Shown here in pieces: positions 12,677-24,013 of a stretch of DNA of 64,000 nt. Under the pieces are notes generated by a model. It was not told the DNA's origin. It was given only the letters and a program-made list of their open reading frames with translations, and did no database searches. How positions within the stretch are numbered: the stretch's first letter is position 1; each line of letters starts with the position of its first letter. The DNA comes from Daedaleopsis sinensis (taxonomy: Eukaryota; Basidiomycota; Agaricomycetes; Polyporales; Polyporaceae). The translations under genes and the position numbers were made by a program. The stretch spans positions 2,914,001 to 2,978,000 of the forward strand of contig CM066300.1 in NCBI GenBank assembly GCA_033807695.1, written 5' to 3'.

Positions 12677-12905
12677 GAAGGGCGACGCCAGAGGCTTTTT
12701 AGACAAGTGTACCATAGATTTCCGTCCCAACGGGACCAACAAGGCGGCTCCTCGAAATTGTATAAATGAGGAAAGGTGGATTATACGTGCTGTATGGAAT
12801 CTACTTCTACAGAATATGCTCAATGTCCGTGTCATGCTGGAGAGTTCTAATGTTCTATATCGCCGGTGTAAGCCTGGCAGAGAACAATCAGCGTCGCGGC
12901 CGTGA

Positions 12906-15303
12906 CTATATGCAGAAAGTGCCATACCAGTCGTATCTCACGAGATCATCCGCATTCACGAATGCCGCATTCACGAACTCACGCGCCTCCATCCACACCC
13001 AGACCTACGGCCACGTAAGGCTTCGCGCGCCATAGGGCTTCAGGTTATACCACGCACCTTCAAGAATGCCCCGACCTCGCCAGAGGGCATCTGCTTCATG
13101 TTCTCTTGTGTCGACATCTGCCGCCCGAGCTGCCTGAGGATGGGCAAGGCACTCTTGAACAGATCCAGCCCAGGATCCAGCTGCCGCCCTATCCCCTCCA
13201 GCAGCAGGATCGAGATGACGGTGTTGACGAAGTCGCCCTCCATCTTGACGTGGTGCTTGCGAACGGCGCTGAGGACTTCCTTCAGGATGTCGGAGATCTT
13301 GATCTGGCCGAGCGAGAACGTCTTGCGCTTGACGTTGAGCACGATGTGCTGCATGCGGAGCGCGAACGTCTCGACGTCGATCGCGAGCTCCGGGGTGCGA
13401 CAGCGCTCCACCATGAGTATCCCGGTTCGGTATCCGTCGAATTCTGCCACAGCCCGGAAGAGGTCCAGGAAATTCCGACGGTTGACCGTGTTGAGGGTCG
13501 TCACGAGACCGGCGTCGACAAAGACGATCTCAGGACGGTATCCCTCTGAATGAAGGTGGTCGAGGGTGGAGCGCCATTCCTCTGGAGTGTGAGCGAGGGC
13601 GCGCAGTCCGTCTACGACCGCATCCGGAGAATCTGGAGTCGCCTTTGAGGGCGGAGAGGTCTCGTCGACTCGCCCTAGCAGCGAGCCCCACCACGAATCG
13701 TCCGCGTTTAGCCGATGACGGTGATTGGTAAACTTGATCATGATGTTCCCAGGATGCAGATCGGAATGCACGAAGTTATCCAAAAGTAACATGTTCTATG
13801 AAGAGAGGTCAGCGCACGGAAGACACAGCCAGGACGTAGTACGTACCAAAAAGGCGTCCAAGCCAACTTCTGCCAAGGTGTCGTTGTAAGGGCCAGCGCC
13901 GTTCTTGAGGAACCATTCGAGAGGCAACGCGTTCTCGAACTCCTCGATCAGGAGGTCTTTGGTGCTCCACAGTCTAAGCGGCCGGGGGAACGTTACGGGC
14001 AGTTTACGACCTTCAAAGTTCCTCTCAAAGCTCGCCAGGTTGTCGGCTTCGATGCGTAGGTCAAGTTGCTCATGCATCATCCGTCCGAAAACGTCCACCT
14101 CGTCGGGCAGAGATAACCACTGCATGCCGGGCAGCAGCGTTATGACATTGGCGAAGAAGCTCATGATCCTTAGGTCTCGGTTTATCGTCTTCGCTACATG
14201 CGGGTGCAGCACCTTGATAGCGACGGCTGCAGTGGGCACGGAGGGGTGCGGTTCGTTGATGAGAGAGGCGGGTAGAACAGCCTTACGTTTGCGTTTGCTT
14301 CGCTTTGGGGCCAGGTGGGATGGAGGAATGAGGTCCTGCTTCAGTGTCGCTCGGTACACCTCAAGGAAATGCATCAGGACGACCATTTACGAAGGAGCCC
14401 ATTTCCGAAGGAGCCGAGAGACATACCTGAGCAATGGCACCCGTTCCAATGGGTATCGGGTCGAACTCTTCAAAGACATCCTCGAATGGTCGCTGGAAGA
14501 CATCTTCGATGACGTGCTTGCTGTGCGAGAGGGAATGCGCCTTGCCGCGTGAATGCAGAGCGCCCATCCGCTCGCAAAGAAGAGCGGGGAACAGATCTGC
14601 TCGCGAAGCAGCCCATTGTGCCAACTGTACAGAGCTTGTAAGAAGAAGTGATATTGATATAACGGGGAAGGTATAAGGATAGAATGGACCGGAGTCGTTT
14701 CCAAGACATTGCAAGACCCCGTCATCGGTTTCCGGATGAACTCACCTTTGTAAATGTTGGGCCAGCCCGTTGCATTTGACTGGTGAGGAAGCCATACCAC
14801 CACACTGCACCCCACCTGTCCCCGCGCAGACCCGGTTCCGGTTGGCCGATTATAAGCATCGGTGCGGCGAGGAGAACGGGCACAAAAATGCAGCATAGAT
14901 AGACAAATCGTTTGGCGGTCAAGATAGGTTCTATAATTCGCTCGCGCAAAAACGACAGAACGCGTGTTAAGAGCCTCCTGTCGGATTCGGAAGGTGACAT
15001 GATGACCGCTTCCACTACGCCAGGGGATGCGACCGGACATGGGATCAAGTCGGGTGAGGCGAACACATTCGAGTGTTCGTGACGTTGTGGCCTCGAGTAG
15101 AGAGCTATTCCGCCGACGACAGGAATGACCCAGAGCAGTCTCCTAGTGAACAACGAGCTTGGTGCGGCCGCGCGCGTGAAGTACGAAGACGAAAACTGCG
15201 AAGGCCGAGTCCAGCATAGTGGGCGCGAAGGAATGGCAGAGCTTCGAGACAGCAGATGGGGTCTCCAGCAGGGACGGAGAGCGGGGCGAACTATTGGTGA
15301 CAT
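12906..15303 (-). CDS. ABC1/UbiB-family atypical kinase, ADCK2/MCP2-like (mitochondrial)
   Basis: Atypical protein kinase-like protein of the ABC1/ADCK/UbiB family, related to mitochondrial ADCK2/Mcp2, involved in mitochondrial lipid or coenzyme Q homeostasis. The chosen start (15303) gives MSPIVRPALRPCWRPHLLSRSS, an Arg-rich mitochondrial presequence, then hydrophobic segments (LLWVIPVVGGIALY; VYLCCIFVPVLLAAPMLI). Kinase features follow: VAIKVLHPHV (ATP-binding Lys), DLRIEADNLASFERNF (helix-C Glu), HSDLHPGNIMIK (catalytic loop) and VFVDAGLVTTL (DFG-like). The diagnostic KxGQ motif reads K-L-A-Q across a splice junction, so its Gly is Ala. The last exon follows an intron and ends YDWYGTFCI with the stop at 12906-12908. 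An upstream in-frame ATG at 15399 is possible but adds nothing conserved. Confidence 0.88.
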
Positions 15304-16577
15304 GAGGACATCATGGACGACGGAGAGGAAGCCAGAGACGTCGGAGGGAGCACTGTCGGGCAAACGACCTCCAAGACGCGCTTGCCCAGGAAGGCACAAT
15401 CATGTGCGTCATCGCCCTCGCCCAACATGGTATATGGACAAACCGCCCGCGGCCGCCCTCTACGAAACTTCCGCGCGCGCGTCTACGATTCTCTATCCAA
15501 TTGCCTCGTCAATCTTGTGAGTAGTACGCGTGCCCGTTCGACGCGTGCTTGTTCGACGCGAGAATCTGGCAGTATACCTGCAGAAAGTAACATCCATATA
15601 TTCAGGAACTCCTCATTGAAACTCTTCTTTGCCATTGGTATCCTGAACAGGCTGTGGCTCTTGCTCTCAGTACATGATTCCAACAAACACCGAAGTCCTT
15701 GAAGTCTCTCTGGCTTGTCAGTACTCCTTGTCTCTTGAATTCTTGACAGAAATCCATAGGTTACTGATGTCTCATCCATCGTCGGCCTGAACTATTACAA
15801 GCAGGTACAAGCTCGTTATTACTTCCGTGAGACTGGGGATCCGCACGGACGTCAACTCTATTCAAAAAAATGCTTCGAGCGCTCACACGTACGTACGTCC
15901 AAATAACCCCGATACGCCTGGCCATTCTACAGCTACTCAGCAAGTGTCATGATGATGCTCGTCAACGTCTACAAAAGATTAGATTGACATTTACTCGGGA
16001 CTGCGATCGACTAGTACTGCGACCCAACAGGACCCAACCCGCGTCACATAGACGTCTAGACAACGGGCCTTATCATAACTATCGATCATCCCACCGTGAC
16101 GAAGGCGCTGACATGGGAGACTTGAGCTTGAGGGTAAGTAGATTCCTTCGCGGACGTCATCAATTATGTAGAGTAGCGCATCGTTGGAATCGAATTCGAA
16201 GATACTCCTACTCCGCTCTAGACGAGTCCTGCAGCAGCGCGGGGTGGATAGGAGGCCCCCGCGGGGGCGGTTGGACAAGATACCATTACATATGAACGGG
16301 GGCCGCCCCCAGATACAAGCCGATCCACTGGTGGGGATGCGGCACTCGCTCTTCGCAGACGTCGGACGTCGGCCGGAGTTGGACGGGTTCTCGGAAGACT
16401 GCGGCGGTGAAAGGTGTGAAGCTGGTGTGAAGTTCGATGACAGGTAACGCGTGTTACGTAAGTGTAGATAGCCGGCAGGGCAGGGCGGTCAAGCGCTCAT
16501 ATCTAACTTGTTCTCCGTCTTCAACCTCCTTAGCGTCCCCGACTCCGACCTTCTTCTCCAGCTCGAGCCTCGCGCTC
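15304..16577. other. Intergenic promoter region between ABC1 kinase and glycogenin
   Basis: About 1.3 kb between two divergent genes. No coding region is convincing. A short direct repeat GTTCGACGCG occurs at about 15536-15560. Otherwise I see nothing notable. Confidence 0.55.
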
Positions 16578-19500
16578 ATGGACACTCCTTATGCCTTCGT
16601 CACCCTCGTAACCTCGGATCGCTATCTTCCTGGTGCTCTCGCTGTCGCCGCCGCTCTCAAAGAGCTGCACCCGTTTCCTCCAACTCCTCCGGAAGTCCCC
16701 TTTCAGACTCTATGTCTCGTCGCTCCTGAATCTGTGGACGTGTCATCCATAAAACTCCTCCGGAGAGCATATGATGTTGTCATCGGCGTGGAACTTATCG
16801 AACAAGAAGACAGTCGGGGTTTGCAACTTCTAGGTAAGCCTGCAGCCTCCAATCAATGTCCCGCGTGCATATGCCTGGAGCAGTTCGCTGTTTACGCGTT
16901 TTCGTCTGCTCCGGACTCTGTGGCTCTATTCATAACTCTGTGCCACCTGAGAGACGCGTGAACATGCTCCGCTATTGCGACATAACATTGGTAACATGGG
17001 GTTGAGACCGCATATAGTCATTCATTTGCACTCGCATAACTGCTCAAGCCTAGCTTAACATTTGCTGACTATATATTGTTGCTCACAGGTCGTCCTGATC
17101 TTAATCTTGTTCTCACTAAACTACATATCTTTCGGTTAACGCAATATGCCAAGCTAATCTTTCTCGACGCGGACGTCCTTCCGATACGATCTATGTCTCA
17201 TCTCTTCACGCTTCCCCACGACTTTGCCGCTGTTCCAGACGTCGGTTGGCCAGATATCTTCAACTCGGGAGTCATGGTCTTCTCTCCAGGCGAGGACAAG
17301 TTCAAGGAGTTAATGGACCTCGTCAGGTCGAAGGGTTCGTGGGACGGAGGCGACCAAGGAGCACTCAACGAGTGGCGGGGCAACGACTGGCACCGACTGA
17401 GCTTTACGTATAATACTACACCGACTGCTGCCTACACGTGAGTGGTTACGGTCTTAGCGATCGTCTGAGAAATATCTAATTATGCGAATAGATATGCCCC
17501 CGCATACGAACGTTTTGGCTCCCAGATTTCCGCTATTCATTTCATTGGACCCAACAAGCCCTGGTCTTCCATCACCTATCGTCCACCTGGTATGAAGTAT
17601 GCTCAGCTCTCGGACAAAAGCCTGAACACTCAGGCGCCTTCCTATGACTATGAATCCCTCGTCGACCGTTGGTTCGACGTGTACGATCGGCATTATCGCT
17701 CCGAGAATCATCCAGAGCATGGAAACTTCCAGTTTTCGCGCTATGATTCTGCTTGGGATATGGGCTCTATGCCTGATGTTGGCGCGGAGATGGGCCCTCC
17801 TCCTCCTGGTCCTGCACCGGGGGCAGCCCTCGGTCTGGATGACCTCCGGAAAATCGCGGTGGAGGGTATGAGCAGCTATACTGGGTCTACTCAGGAGAGG
17901 CCCAAGGTCGGCGAATATCGGTCGATGCCACTGGAGGGTCGTGTGGACTTGATGCGCCCACGGAAAGAACCTCCGGCGTCGAAGGGACAGGATGGGGCAG
18001 AGGCTGAAGATACTCGAAACAAGAACGACGATCAAAACTTGACCCCTACTCAGGCGTTCACAGTAGTGGACGGTGGCCCAATACCTAGGATGGAAACTCT
18101 GCCTACGCCGCTTCCTCACGAGCTACCGCCCGCTCCATATCGCAGACCGCTTGACCTCCCTTCCGCGCCTCCGACTCCTCATCAGCTGGGCAATTCTGTG
18201 GGGCAGCAAGCGTCATCTCATTATCAGCAGCCGGCAGAATCCTATATCTCGCCGGACCGTAGTTCTGCATATGCGCAGTCTGCTCATGTGGCACCGGGAG
18301 GGATGCACTGGGTGCCCCAGTTAGAAAAGCGCTTCCTCGCTCAAGGGACGGCGTATTACCAGGAAAGCGAACAGTCTGATGATCAACGTGTTGGAGACTC
18401 GCGAAGGGGCCAGGACTCCCACCGCGCACATCCTACCTCACCTCAAGGAGAGCGTCATCATCCTCGCGATCCGCATCGAGCTGTCCATCCTCCCGCTCAC
18501 ACCAATCACATCCGCCACGGGCATCAGTCACCCCGAGGCAGCGGAACACATACACCTCGGGGCCATACGTCCCCTCGGGGAGTCCATTCGCCACGAGGTC
18601 ACCACTCACCCACTCAGACCCGGCATTCTCCTCCTCCCGGTCCTCCTCATGCCTCCGTTCAATCGTATCACCCGCCTACTCACCACCACCATGGGCGGAC
18701 CCAATACGGAGGACCACAACATCCTCATGAACCCGAGCATGCGCTCGGACCACAGCACGGAGTTGCCGCTCACCACAGCCAGGAATCCAATCGGCATCCT
18801 GAACCAGTCCAACGCCCGGCTTCCCCACCCAAACTCACATGGAATCCTGCAGTCGAACCACCGCCGAAAACACCTCCACCTCCTTCGGGTTTCCCCTCCG
18901 ATACATACTTCCCCAATATCTGGGATCAAGCACCCAGCCGTGAACATGACGCTACACACCAAATGTTCGCCTCCTTCCCCTCCCATCCCTCTGATTTCCA
19001 GTCTGAGATCTTTTTCCACCCTCCCCCTCCTGCCGAGATTCCGGTGCAACTGCTTCGCGAAGGCCAGTACGAAAGTGTGATTGGGAGGCCTGTCGAGCAT
19101 GCGCCTGGTTCACCTCCTGTCCCACCGGCCCCGGATCGTAAGAAGATTCATGCCATCTTCCCCTGGGAGGAGAAACCGCGCCATGCGCCTCGCAGAGTTT
19201 TCCCCGCTACCGAATCGCCTCCACCTATCGCGAATTTCATCGACGAACCCCCAGCACCCCCGAAACTTCCGAAGCAAGATCTTAGCTCTCCTCAATCACA
19301 CATGCCTCCGCCCTCCCTTGGTCTCCCGTACGCAGTGTCCTACGCAAACGCGTGGGACACTGTACCTAGCATTCAGCAATACGCCTCGAAGCTCGTGCGT
19401 CCTCACCATGGGGTTTTCCAGCCCCCTCCTGTCGAGCATGACGAGGGTTGGCGGAGGTGGGACCAGGAGCGCGAACGTGTATACCAGGAAAAACAAGATG

Positions 19501-20501
19501 CGAGTAGCATGGATGGTGACGATGAAGACGATGGCGACGAAGACGAGGATAGTCGGGGACAATCCACGCGCTACGATAGCGAGGGCGGCAAGGAACGTTC
19601 CCAACCTCGTCGATCGCGCGCGGGCAGCTCAGCCTCTTTGACGACGTCGAGCAAGGGGAAGAAGTATCTAGGGCGCGGCGTTCAGACCGTCCCTATCGAG
19701 ACGCGCAGCATGGGCGTGCAGGTCAATGTGTGGGCAGACGAAGTCGAAGCAGCGCGGAAGGGCAAGGATCCCAAGTCGAGTCGTGGTACCGGTATGGGGA
19801 CAAGATCACGGCCCGCTATGCCTGCCGGCGTGGGGTTGCTGCCTCCAGTTACATTCAAGGCAGATCCGGACCAAATGGCTGTCGGGACACCCACGGTGAC
19901 TCAGTCCCTGCACGCATCCGTCATGCCATTCCCTGGCAAGGCATCCCCGACGGGCCTGAGGTCGCCTCAGACACTCGGATCTCCTCGTACGTACTCTCCC
20001 CCGAATGTCCGGAGTCCCAATCGAGCCCTGTCGCCGCCGCCGAAGATCGCAGCTCCGAAACCCATCCTGTCTCCGAAAGTGTCTTTACCAAAGGGACCAC
20101 CTTCCCCGAGGACTGTGATGTCTCCGCGTCGCCTCTCTGGTGCACAGATGCCGACGAGCAAGCTAGCTGGGTCTCCGAAACCGCTCGGATCTCCCAGTGT
20201 TGATCCGTCGGCCAGTTCGTCCCCTCGCCAATCCCCTAAACTGACGAAGCTGTCGGCTCCGTTCTCGCCTCCGCTCCAACGTATGTCGTCAAACGATACC
20301 ATGTTCACGTCTTCTCCTTCCACTACAGGCCCTCTGGAGACACCCGAGGGCACGCCCGTCATGGGACCCATCCGCAAGAGCGGACGGGTGTGGGATCCTG
20401 CCCGCGGCGTAGACGTGTTCAAGCGCTCGTCGGAGGAGGTGCTCGCCCGCTTTTTACGTTCCGGCTCGTTCGACGAAGACGATGCCAGGCGCCATGTCTG
20501 A
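16578..20501 (+). CDS. Glycogenin-like glycosyltransferase (GT8) with long disordered tail
   Basis: Self-glucosylating primer of glycogen synthesis. Three exons (16578-16833, 17089-17437, 17492-20501) give a 1204-residue protein. The N-terminal GT8 domain starts MDTPYAFVTLVTSDRYLPGALAVAAALKEL and has KLIFLDADVLPI (the DxD Mn/UDP-glucose site), WPDIFNSGVMVFSP, GGDQGALNEW and IHFIGPNKPW. After about residue 280 comes a very long Pro/Ser/His-rich region with repeated SPRG/SPRT elements near residues 510-580, an acidic run, and many S-P sites. The C-terminus (GRVWDPARGVDVFKRSSEEVLARFL) resembles the glycogen-synthase-binding end of fungal glycogenins. The first intron (255 bp) is about five times the local norm. 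Glycogenin is a known neighbour of agaricomycete MAT-A. Confidence 0.93.
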
Positions 20502-21017
20502 AACGTGCATATCCTTGCAACCTGGATATCCTGGATCGTCATCGCTTCCCTTCTGCGAAGCTCGTTTCGTTTCGTTGTGACCATTAGACTTTACTCGTCT
20601 CATTATTCCTTTCCATCGTTTCCATGCATGCAGCACTGTCTCTCTCCTCTCGCACCTCGTCTTCCCTCGTCTCGTACATCATCACATACCGTCTCCGTTT
20701 TGCAAGTTGTTCATCAGGTTTCGCACAGATGATCGCCGGCTCGTCGCTCCCTTGTCATCTGTTTCCACACGCATACCTACAGCTCGTGTACATACCCCTG
20801 TGGACGTTTTGTGACTTATCTCGGCTAGTTGCCGTCCATTCGTTTAGAGTAGCTCCCTCGAGCTCCATGTCGGAAGGATGAGCGTTGTTTGTACTGGTAA
20901 TGTCCTTTGACCAAACCTAGTGTCTGTGTGGCAGCTTTGGTTAGCCTAGCAGTCGCAGCTGTGCACCTACGTAGGGGAGGGGCCGGCACGCCATGTGCAT
21001 CCAATCAAATGATTGAA

Positions 21018-21077
21018 TGACGTCAGAGGATACGGTGGTGACATTAATGGCGCTCATGCACAAAGAGAGTGACGTCA
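21018..21077. promoter_or_regulatory. Pair of perfect CRE/ATF palindromes
   Basis: TGACGTCA occurs at 21018-21025 and again at 21070-21077, 39 bp before the TATA box of the next gene. This 8-bp palindrome is the binding site of CREB/ATF-type bZIP factors, which in fungi (Atf1/Sko1 class) respond to osmotic and oxidative stress. Two exact copies 52 bp apart are unlikely by chance and fit a stress-protein promoter. Confidence 0.6.
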
Positions 21078-21115
21078 ACCGTCCTCCCGCTCCAGACTCC
21101 AGAGCAAGGCAGAAC

Positions 21116-21122
21116 TATAAAA
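21116..21122 (+). promoter_or_regulatory. TATA box of the LEA-like gene
   Basis: TATAAAA 107 bp upstream of the ATG at 21229. Confidence 0.6.
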
Positions 21123-21228
21123 TCCATCTTTCGCCGCCTCCATGACTCACTTAACTTCCTCTTCACGCATCTCGACCACCTACACTTGCACCCCAACTTG
21201 ATCCTTCTTACCGAAACCATCCATCAAC

Positions 21229-22182
21229 ATGTCCTCTGCTACTCTCCCCAACGGCTCGTACGTGCTTTTGACTTTCTTTTCCACTTCATAAGCAAGCCTA
21301 ATGAGTTTTGCGTGTTAACAGCAGCGACGCTCGCTACGCCACCTCAGCCGCACTCGCCGAGACTGAGGCCACAACTGCCACTCTCTCGAGCCAGGTTGAG
21401 CAGAACGCCAACAAGCTCCATAACGCTGCTGTCGATGCCGCACAATCGGCCGAGGTTAGTCGCACAGTAGATACCACGTCACTGTGTCCTTTTTACTGAC
21501 GTGCCTTGCTCATCAGCTAAAGGAGCCGCAATCCGCCAACGCTGTTGACCGACTGGAAGATGGTCTCAGTCGGAAGACCGACGCAGCTGCTTCTGAGGGT
21601 GCTGCCGACGTCGCGTCGGCGAAGTCTGCTGCGAACGGTTACGTCGAGCAGGCGAAGAACCTGGCCGGTAGTGCCATTGCGACCGCTCAGGTACGTTTTC
21701 TCGCCCTAGGACCACTGCCTTGTTCCTTGCAAGCGCACTCACATGCGTCTTTCCCGCACCGGCAGTCGTACATCAACAGCGCGACAACGCAGACAACAAA
21801 TGCGGATGGCACTACGAACGGTACCACCGCCGGCGCGGTTGTGCAGTCTGCGCTCGCTACCGGCAAGGAGTACCTCGCATCCGCCCAGGCTGCTGCCCAG
21901 CCATACATCGATTCTGCGTCCGCGGCTGCCCAGCCCCACCTCGCATCCGCCCAGGCTGCTGCCCAGCCATACATTGATTCTGCGTCCGCGGCTGCCCAGC
22001 CCCACCTCGAGAAGGCCAAGGGCATTGTCAGCGGTACGACTACTACCACTGGATCGTCCGTATCGGGCAAGCCTTCAGAAGTACCCGCGTCGACCGCTCC
22101 GTTGGAGTCGGGTGCGAATGTCGTTGGCAGCCCATACCCAGCCACCACAACTGGTCAAGCGACTAAGGTCGGGGAACTATGA
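21229..22182 (+). CDS. LEA-like / Ala-rich stress protein with 11-residue repeats
   Basis: Small hydrophilic Ala/Ser/Gln-rich protein resembling group 3 late-embryogenesis-abundant proteins, thought to protect proteins and membranes during desiccation or osmotic stress. The first exon MSSATLPNGS joins, over short introns, SDARYATSAALAETEATTATLS, LKEPQSANAVDRLEDGL, AASEGAADVASAKSAANGYVEQAKN and SYINSATTQTTNADG. The last exon holds a 66-bp tandem duplication (21874-22005) giving four 11-residue units of the type LASAQAAAQPY / IDSASAAAQPH. The 11-residue periodicity is the LEA-3 hallmark. Stop at 22180-22182. Two CRE palindromes in the promoter fit stress control. Membership in the LEA family is inferred from composition and repeat length. 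Confidence 0.82.
21874..22005 (+). repeat. 66-bp tandem duplication inside the LEA-like gene
   Basis: Units 21874-21939 and 21940-22005 are identical except for one C/T change (ATCGAT against ATTGAT). Each unit encodes 22 residues, that is two 11-residue LEA-type repeats, so copy-number change keeps the frame. Confidence 0.92.
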
Positions 22183-23245
22183 ATCGTGTTGTGTTGCTCG
22201 GATGCTTTTGTCGCGATTTGTACGAATGATGTATAGTACGCTACAGCCAGGTTGAAGTAATTGCAATTGTACACTAGGTACCGCTACTTCTGACTTTTTG
22301 CGTGCGCTTCCTGATAGCGTGTATGGCCTTCGATGTTCAATCCGCTCCGATGGTTGGATAAGTCAGAGTGTTGAGAACTTGAGACTGATCTGGAATACTG
22401 ATACTTCGAGTTCAGTGTTCGGTTCGTAGGTGGCAGGAACGACCTCCGCACCGCACGCGCTAGGCCTCGTCAGGCGGGATCCGACTGCCACGAGAGCGCG
22501 CGCGGGTCCGGAGTCGCTAGAGCGCGAGAAGGGATGTTTAGTGTCTCTTCACGGCGCTGTGTTGTCTCCGATGCAAAGCGCCAGGGAGTTGCGTTTCAGA
22601 TCTCAGAGAGTGCGAGGACGGATATGCAAAAGGGCGCAAGCGCTCATGTGCCTCGCGCCTTTCCACATCCGGCCTTAAAAACAAATATGTCGGAAAAAGC
22701 CGGTGAGCGTCCAGATATCATGCGATTCCGGATGGCCAAAAGTAGCTGTTTTATGGCAAAATGCGGCCATCTAATGGGCTGGATGAGGCCGGATATTGCC
22801 AAAGATGGGTAACGGATGGGAGAAAGACGTGTAAGGGATGCTTACTCATCCAGATACATTTCCCAGAATTTCCGACAATTACGCTTAGCAAGCACCCGTT
22901 CGGGCTACACGGCGTGCCTCGATATATATGGTCACGTTTGAGAATACCTGACTATGACTCAGTATGAGACAAGAACTCGGGATCGACCTTGTAATGGCAA
23001 CGGCTTTTTCTAATTTTCTTGTGCCAAATTTGCATTCGCCTGTGGCGTCCGAGTTCAAATGACATTGATTTCAGAAACAGCTGTATCCTGTCGTCGAGTT
23101 TGACCTAGATAAGTATAATGTCACCTGTGCTACTCGTAACCAGGGATCTCTTACTGTTGCACGGACTCCATACGTATATAAGTAGAGGACGGTGTTACGT
23201 TGAGCATCACGCCCCACAACTCAGTCTCCAGTACTTTCACCACTT
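22183..23245. other. Intergenic region on the beta-fg side of MAT-A
   Basis: About 1 kb with no recognisable gene. GC-rich at 22430-22620 and AT-richer after 22670. The words CATCCGGCC and GGCCGGAT appear several times in inverted orientation between about 22660 and 22800, too short to call a mobile element. A TATA-like GTATATAAGT lies near 23175, upstream of the small ORF that follows. Confidence 0.5.
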
Positions 23246-23448
23246 ATGCCCGGCAACAACCGTTGCACCACCACTGGCACCGGTACCTGTCCCGCCCCCC
23301 GCCTTGAACGTGAACAACATGATACCGATATTCTCCAGGCAGCCAAACTACTTCGGTGTTATTGTACGATCTTGCAGGCGAGTAGTGAGTACCTATACTA
23401 GCAGTTCAACATGATCCCCTGAAATCCGTAGAGGACGATCTCTTTTAG
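23246..23448 (+). CDS. Possible small two-exon gene (about 55 residues)
   Basis: A TATA-like element near 23175 is followed about 65 bp later by an ATG opening a short frame starting MPGNNRCTTTGTGTCPAPR. A canonical GTGAGT...TAG intron (23385-23431, 47 bp) removes the nearby stop and links to a second exon ending KDDLF with the stop at 23446-23448. The product is hydrophilic with four cysteines, no signal peptide and no C-terminal CaaX box, so it is not a pheromone precursor of the usual kind. I do not recognise it. It may equally be a chance ORF or the start of a non-coding transcript. Confidence 0.3.
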
Positions 23449-24013
23449 CCTCCGACAACTTATCGCATGCGAAGCACGGTGAGTACAGCTTCATTGGTCG
23501 GCTACTAGACCGCATGCGCAGGGTAGCCGTTATTAATGCCAAGCAAAAGCGATCGCGACGAACATGGCGTTACCTACGCCGTGTCCGAGTAGATGCGAAG
23601 GGCGGGAAGCCATGTAAGCAGAGTTGAATATTGAATAACAAAAGTGCGTGAGCTCGTCCACTACATACTGCATTTGCCAATAGGGAAGACGATAATTGTA
23701 AGCACCTAATGCTGAGTACGTCGCAAAGGCGTCGATTTGAACCACTGCAACAATCGTTTGCTCACCTCTGGAAGGTTACAGAAATCGTGTCCCTCTTGAG
23801 TTCCACGCGTCAGGATCAAGAAGATAAACTTCATTTGGTACACTGGCCAAATCTGTCCTTCGACTACATAAGATGAAGGTACTACATATACCATATATAG
23901 CCTGAGAGCATGACATCAGTCTCCTGATGCTAGATAAACGCTTAGATACTCTCACTCTTCCCTCTCGACTACAACTTGAACTACGACCATGGTACATATA
24001 TTACCTCCCCGTT
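23449..24013. other. Promoter region of the beta-flanking gene
   Basis: About 560 bp without a convincing coding region. A TATATAG-type element near 23892-23900 lies about 115 bp before the beta-fg start codon. Confidence 0.5.

Larger units (their letters stand above)
20502..21228. other. Glycogenin 3' region and LEA-like gene promoter
   Basis: Between two genes on the same strand. The first part is probably the glycogenin 3' UTR. The second part is the promoter of the LEA-like gene, with two TGACGTCA palindromes and a TATA box listed separately. No coding region seen. Confidence 0.6.

Noticed and set aside
15303..15399. Upstream ATG (15399) as start of the ABC1-like kinase
   Set aside because: The added 32 residues are not like a presequence, whereas the ATG at 15303 begins an Arg-rich mitochondrial targeting sequence.
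18379..19080. 234-codon ORF in another frame of glycogenin
   Set aside because: It lies in a repetitive low-complexity coding region, so open alternative frames are expected. The glycogenin frame is continuous through it.
22650..22810. Possible MITE suggested by repeated inverted CATCCGGCC / GGCCGGAT words
   Set aside because: The words are under 10 bp, irregularly spaced, and no target-site duplication is visible.
23020..23070. GTTCAAAT word resembling a tRNA T-arm
   Set aside because: No matching acceptor, D or anticodon stems could be found around it.
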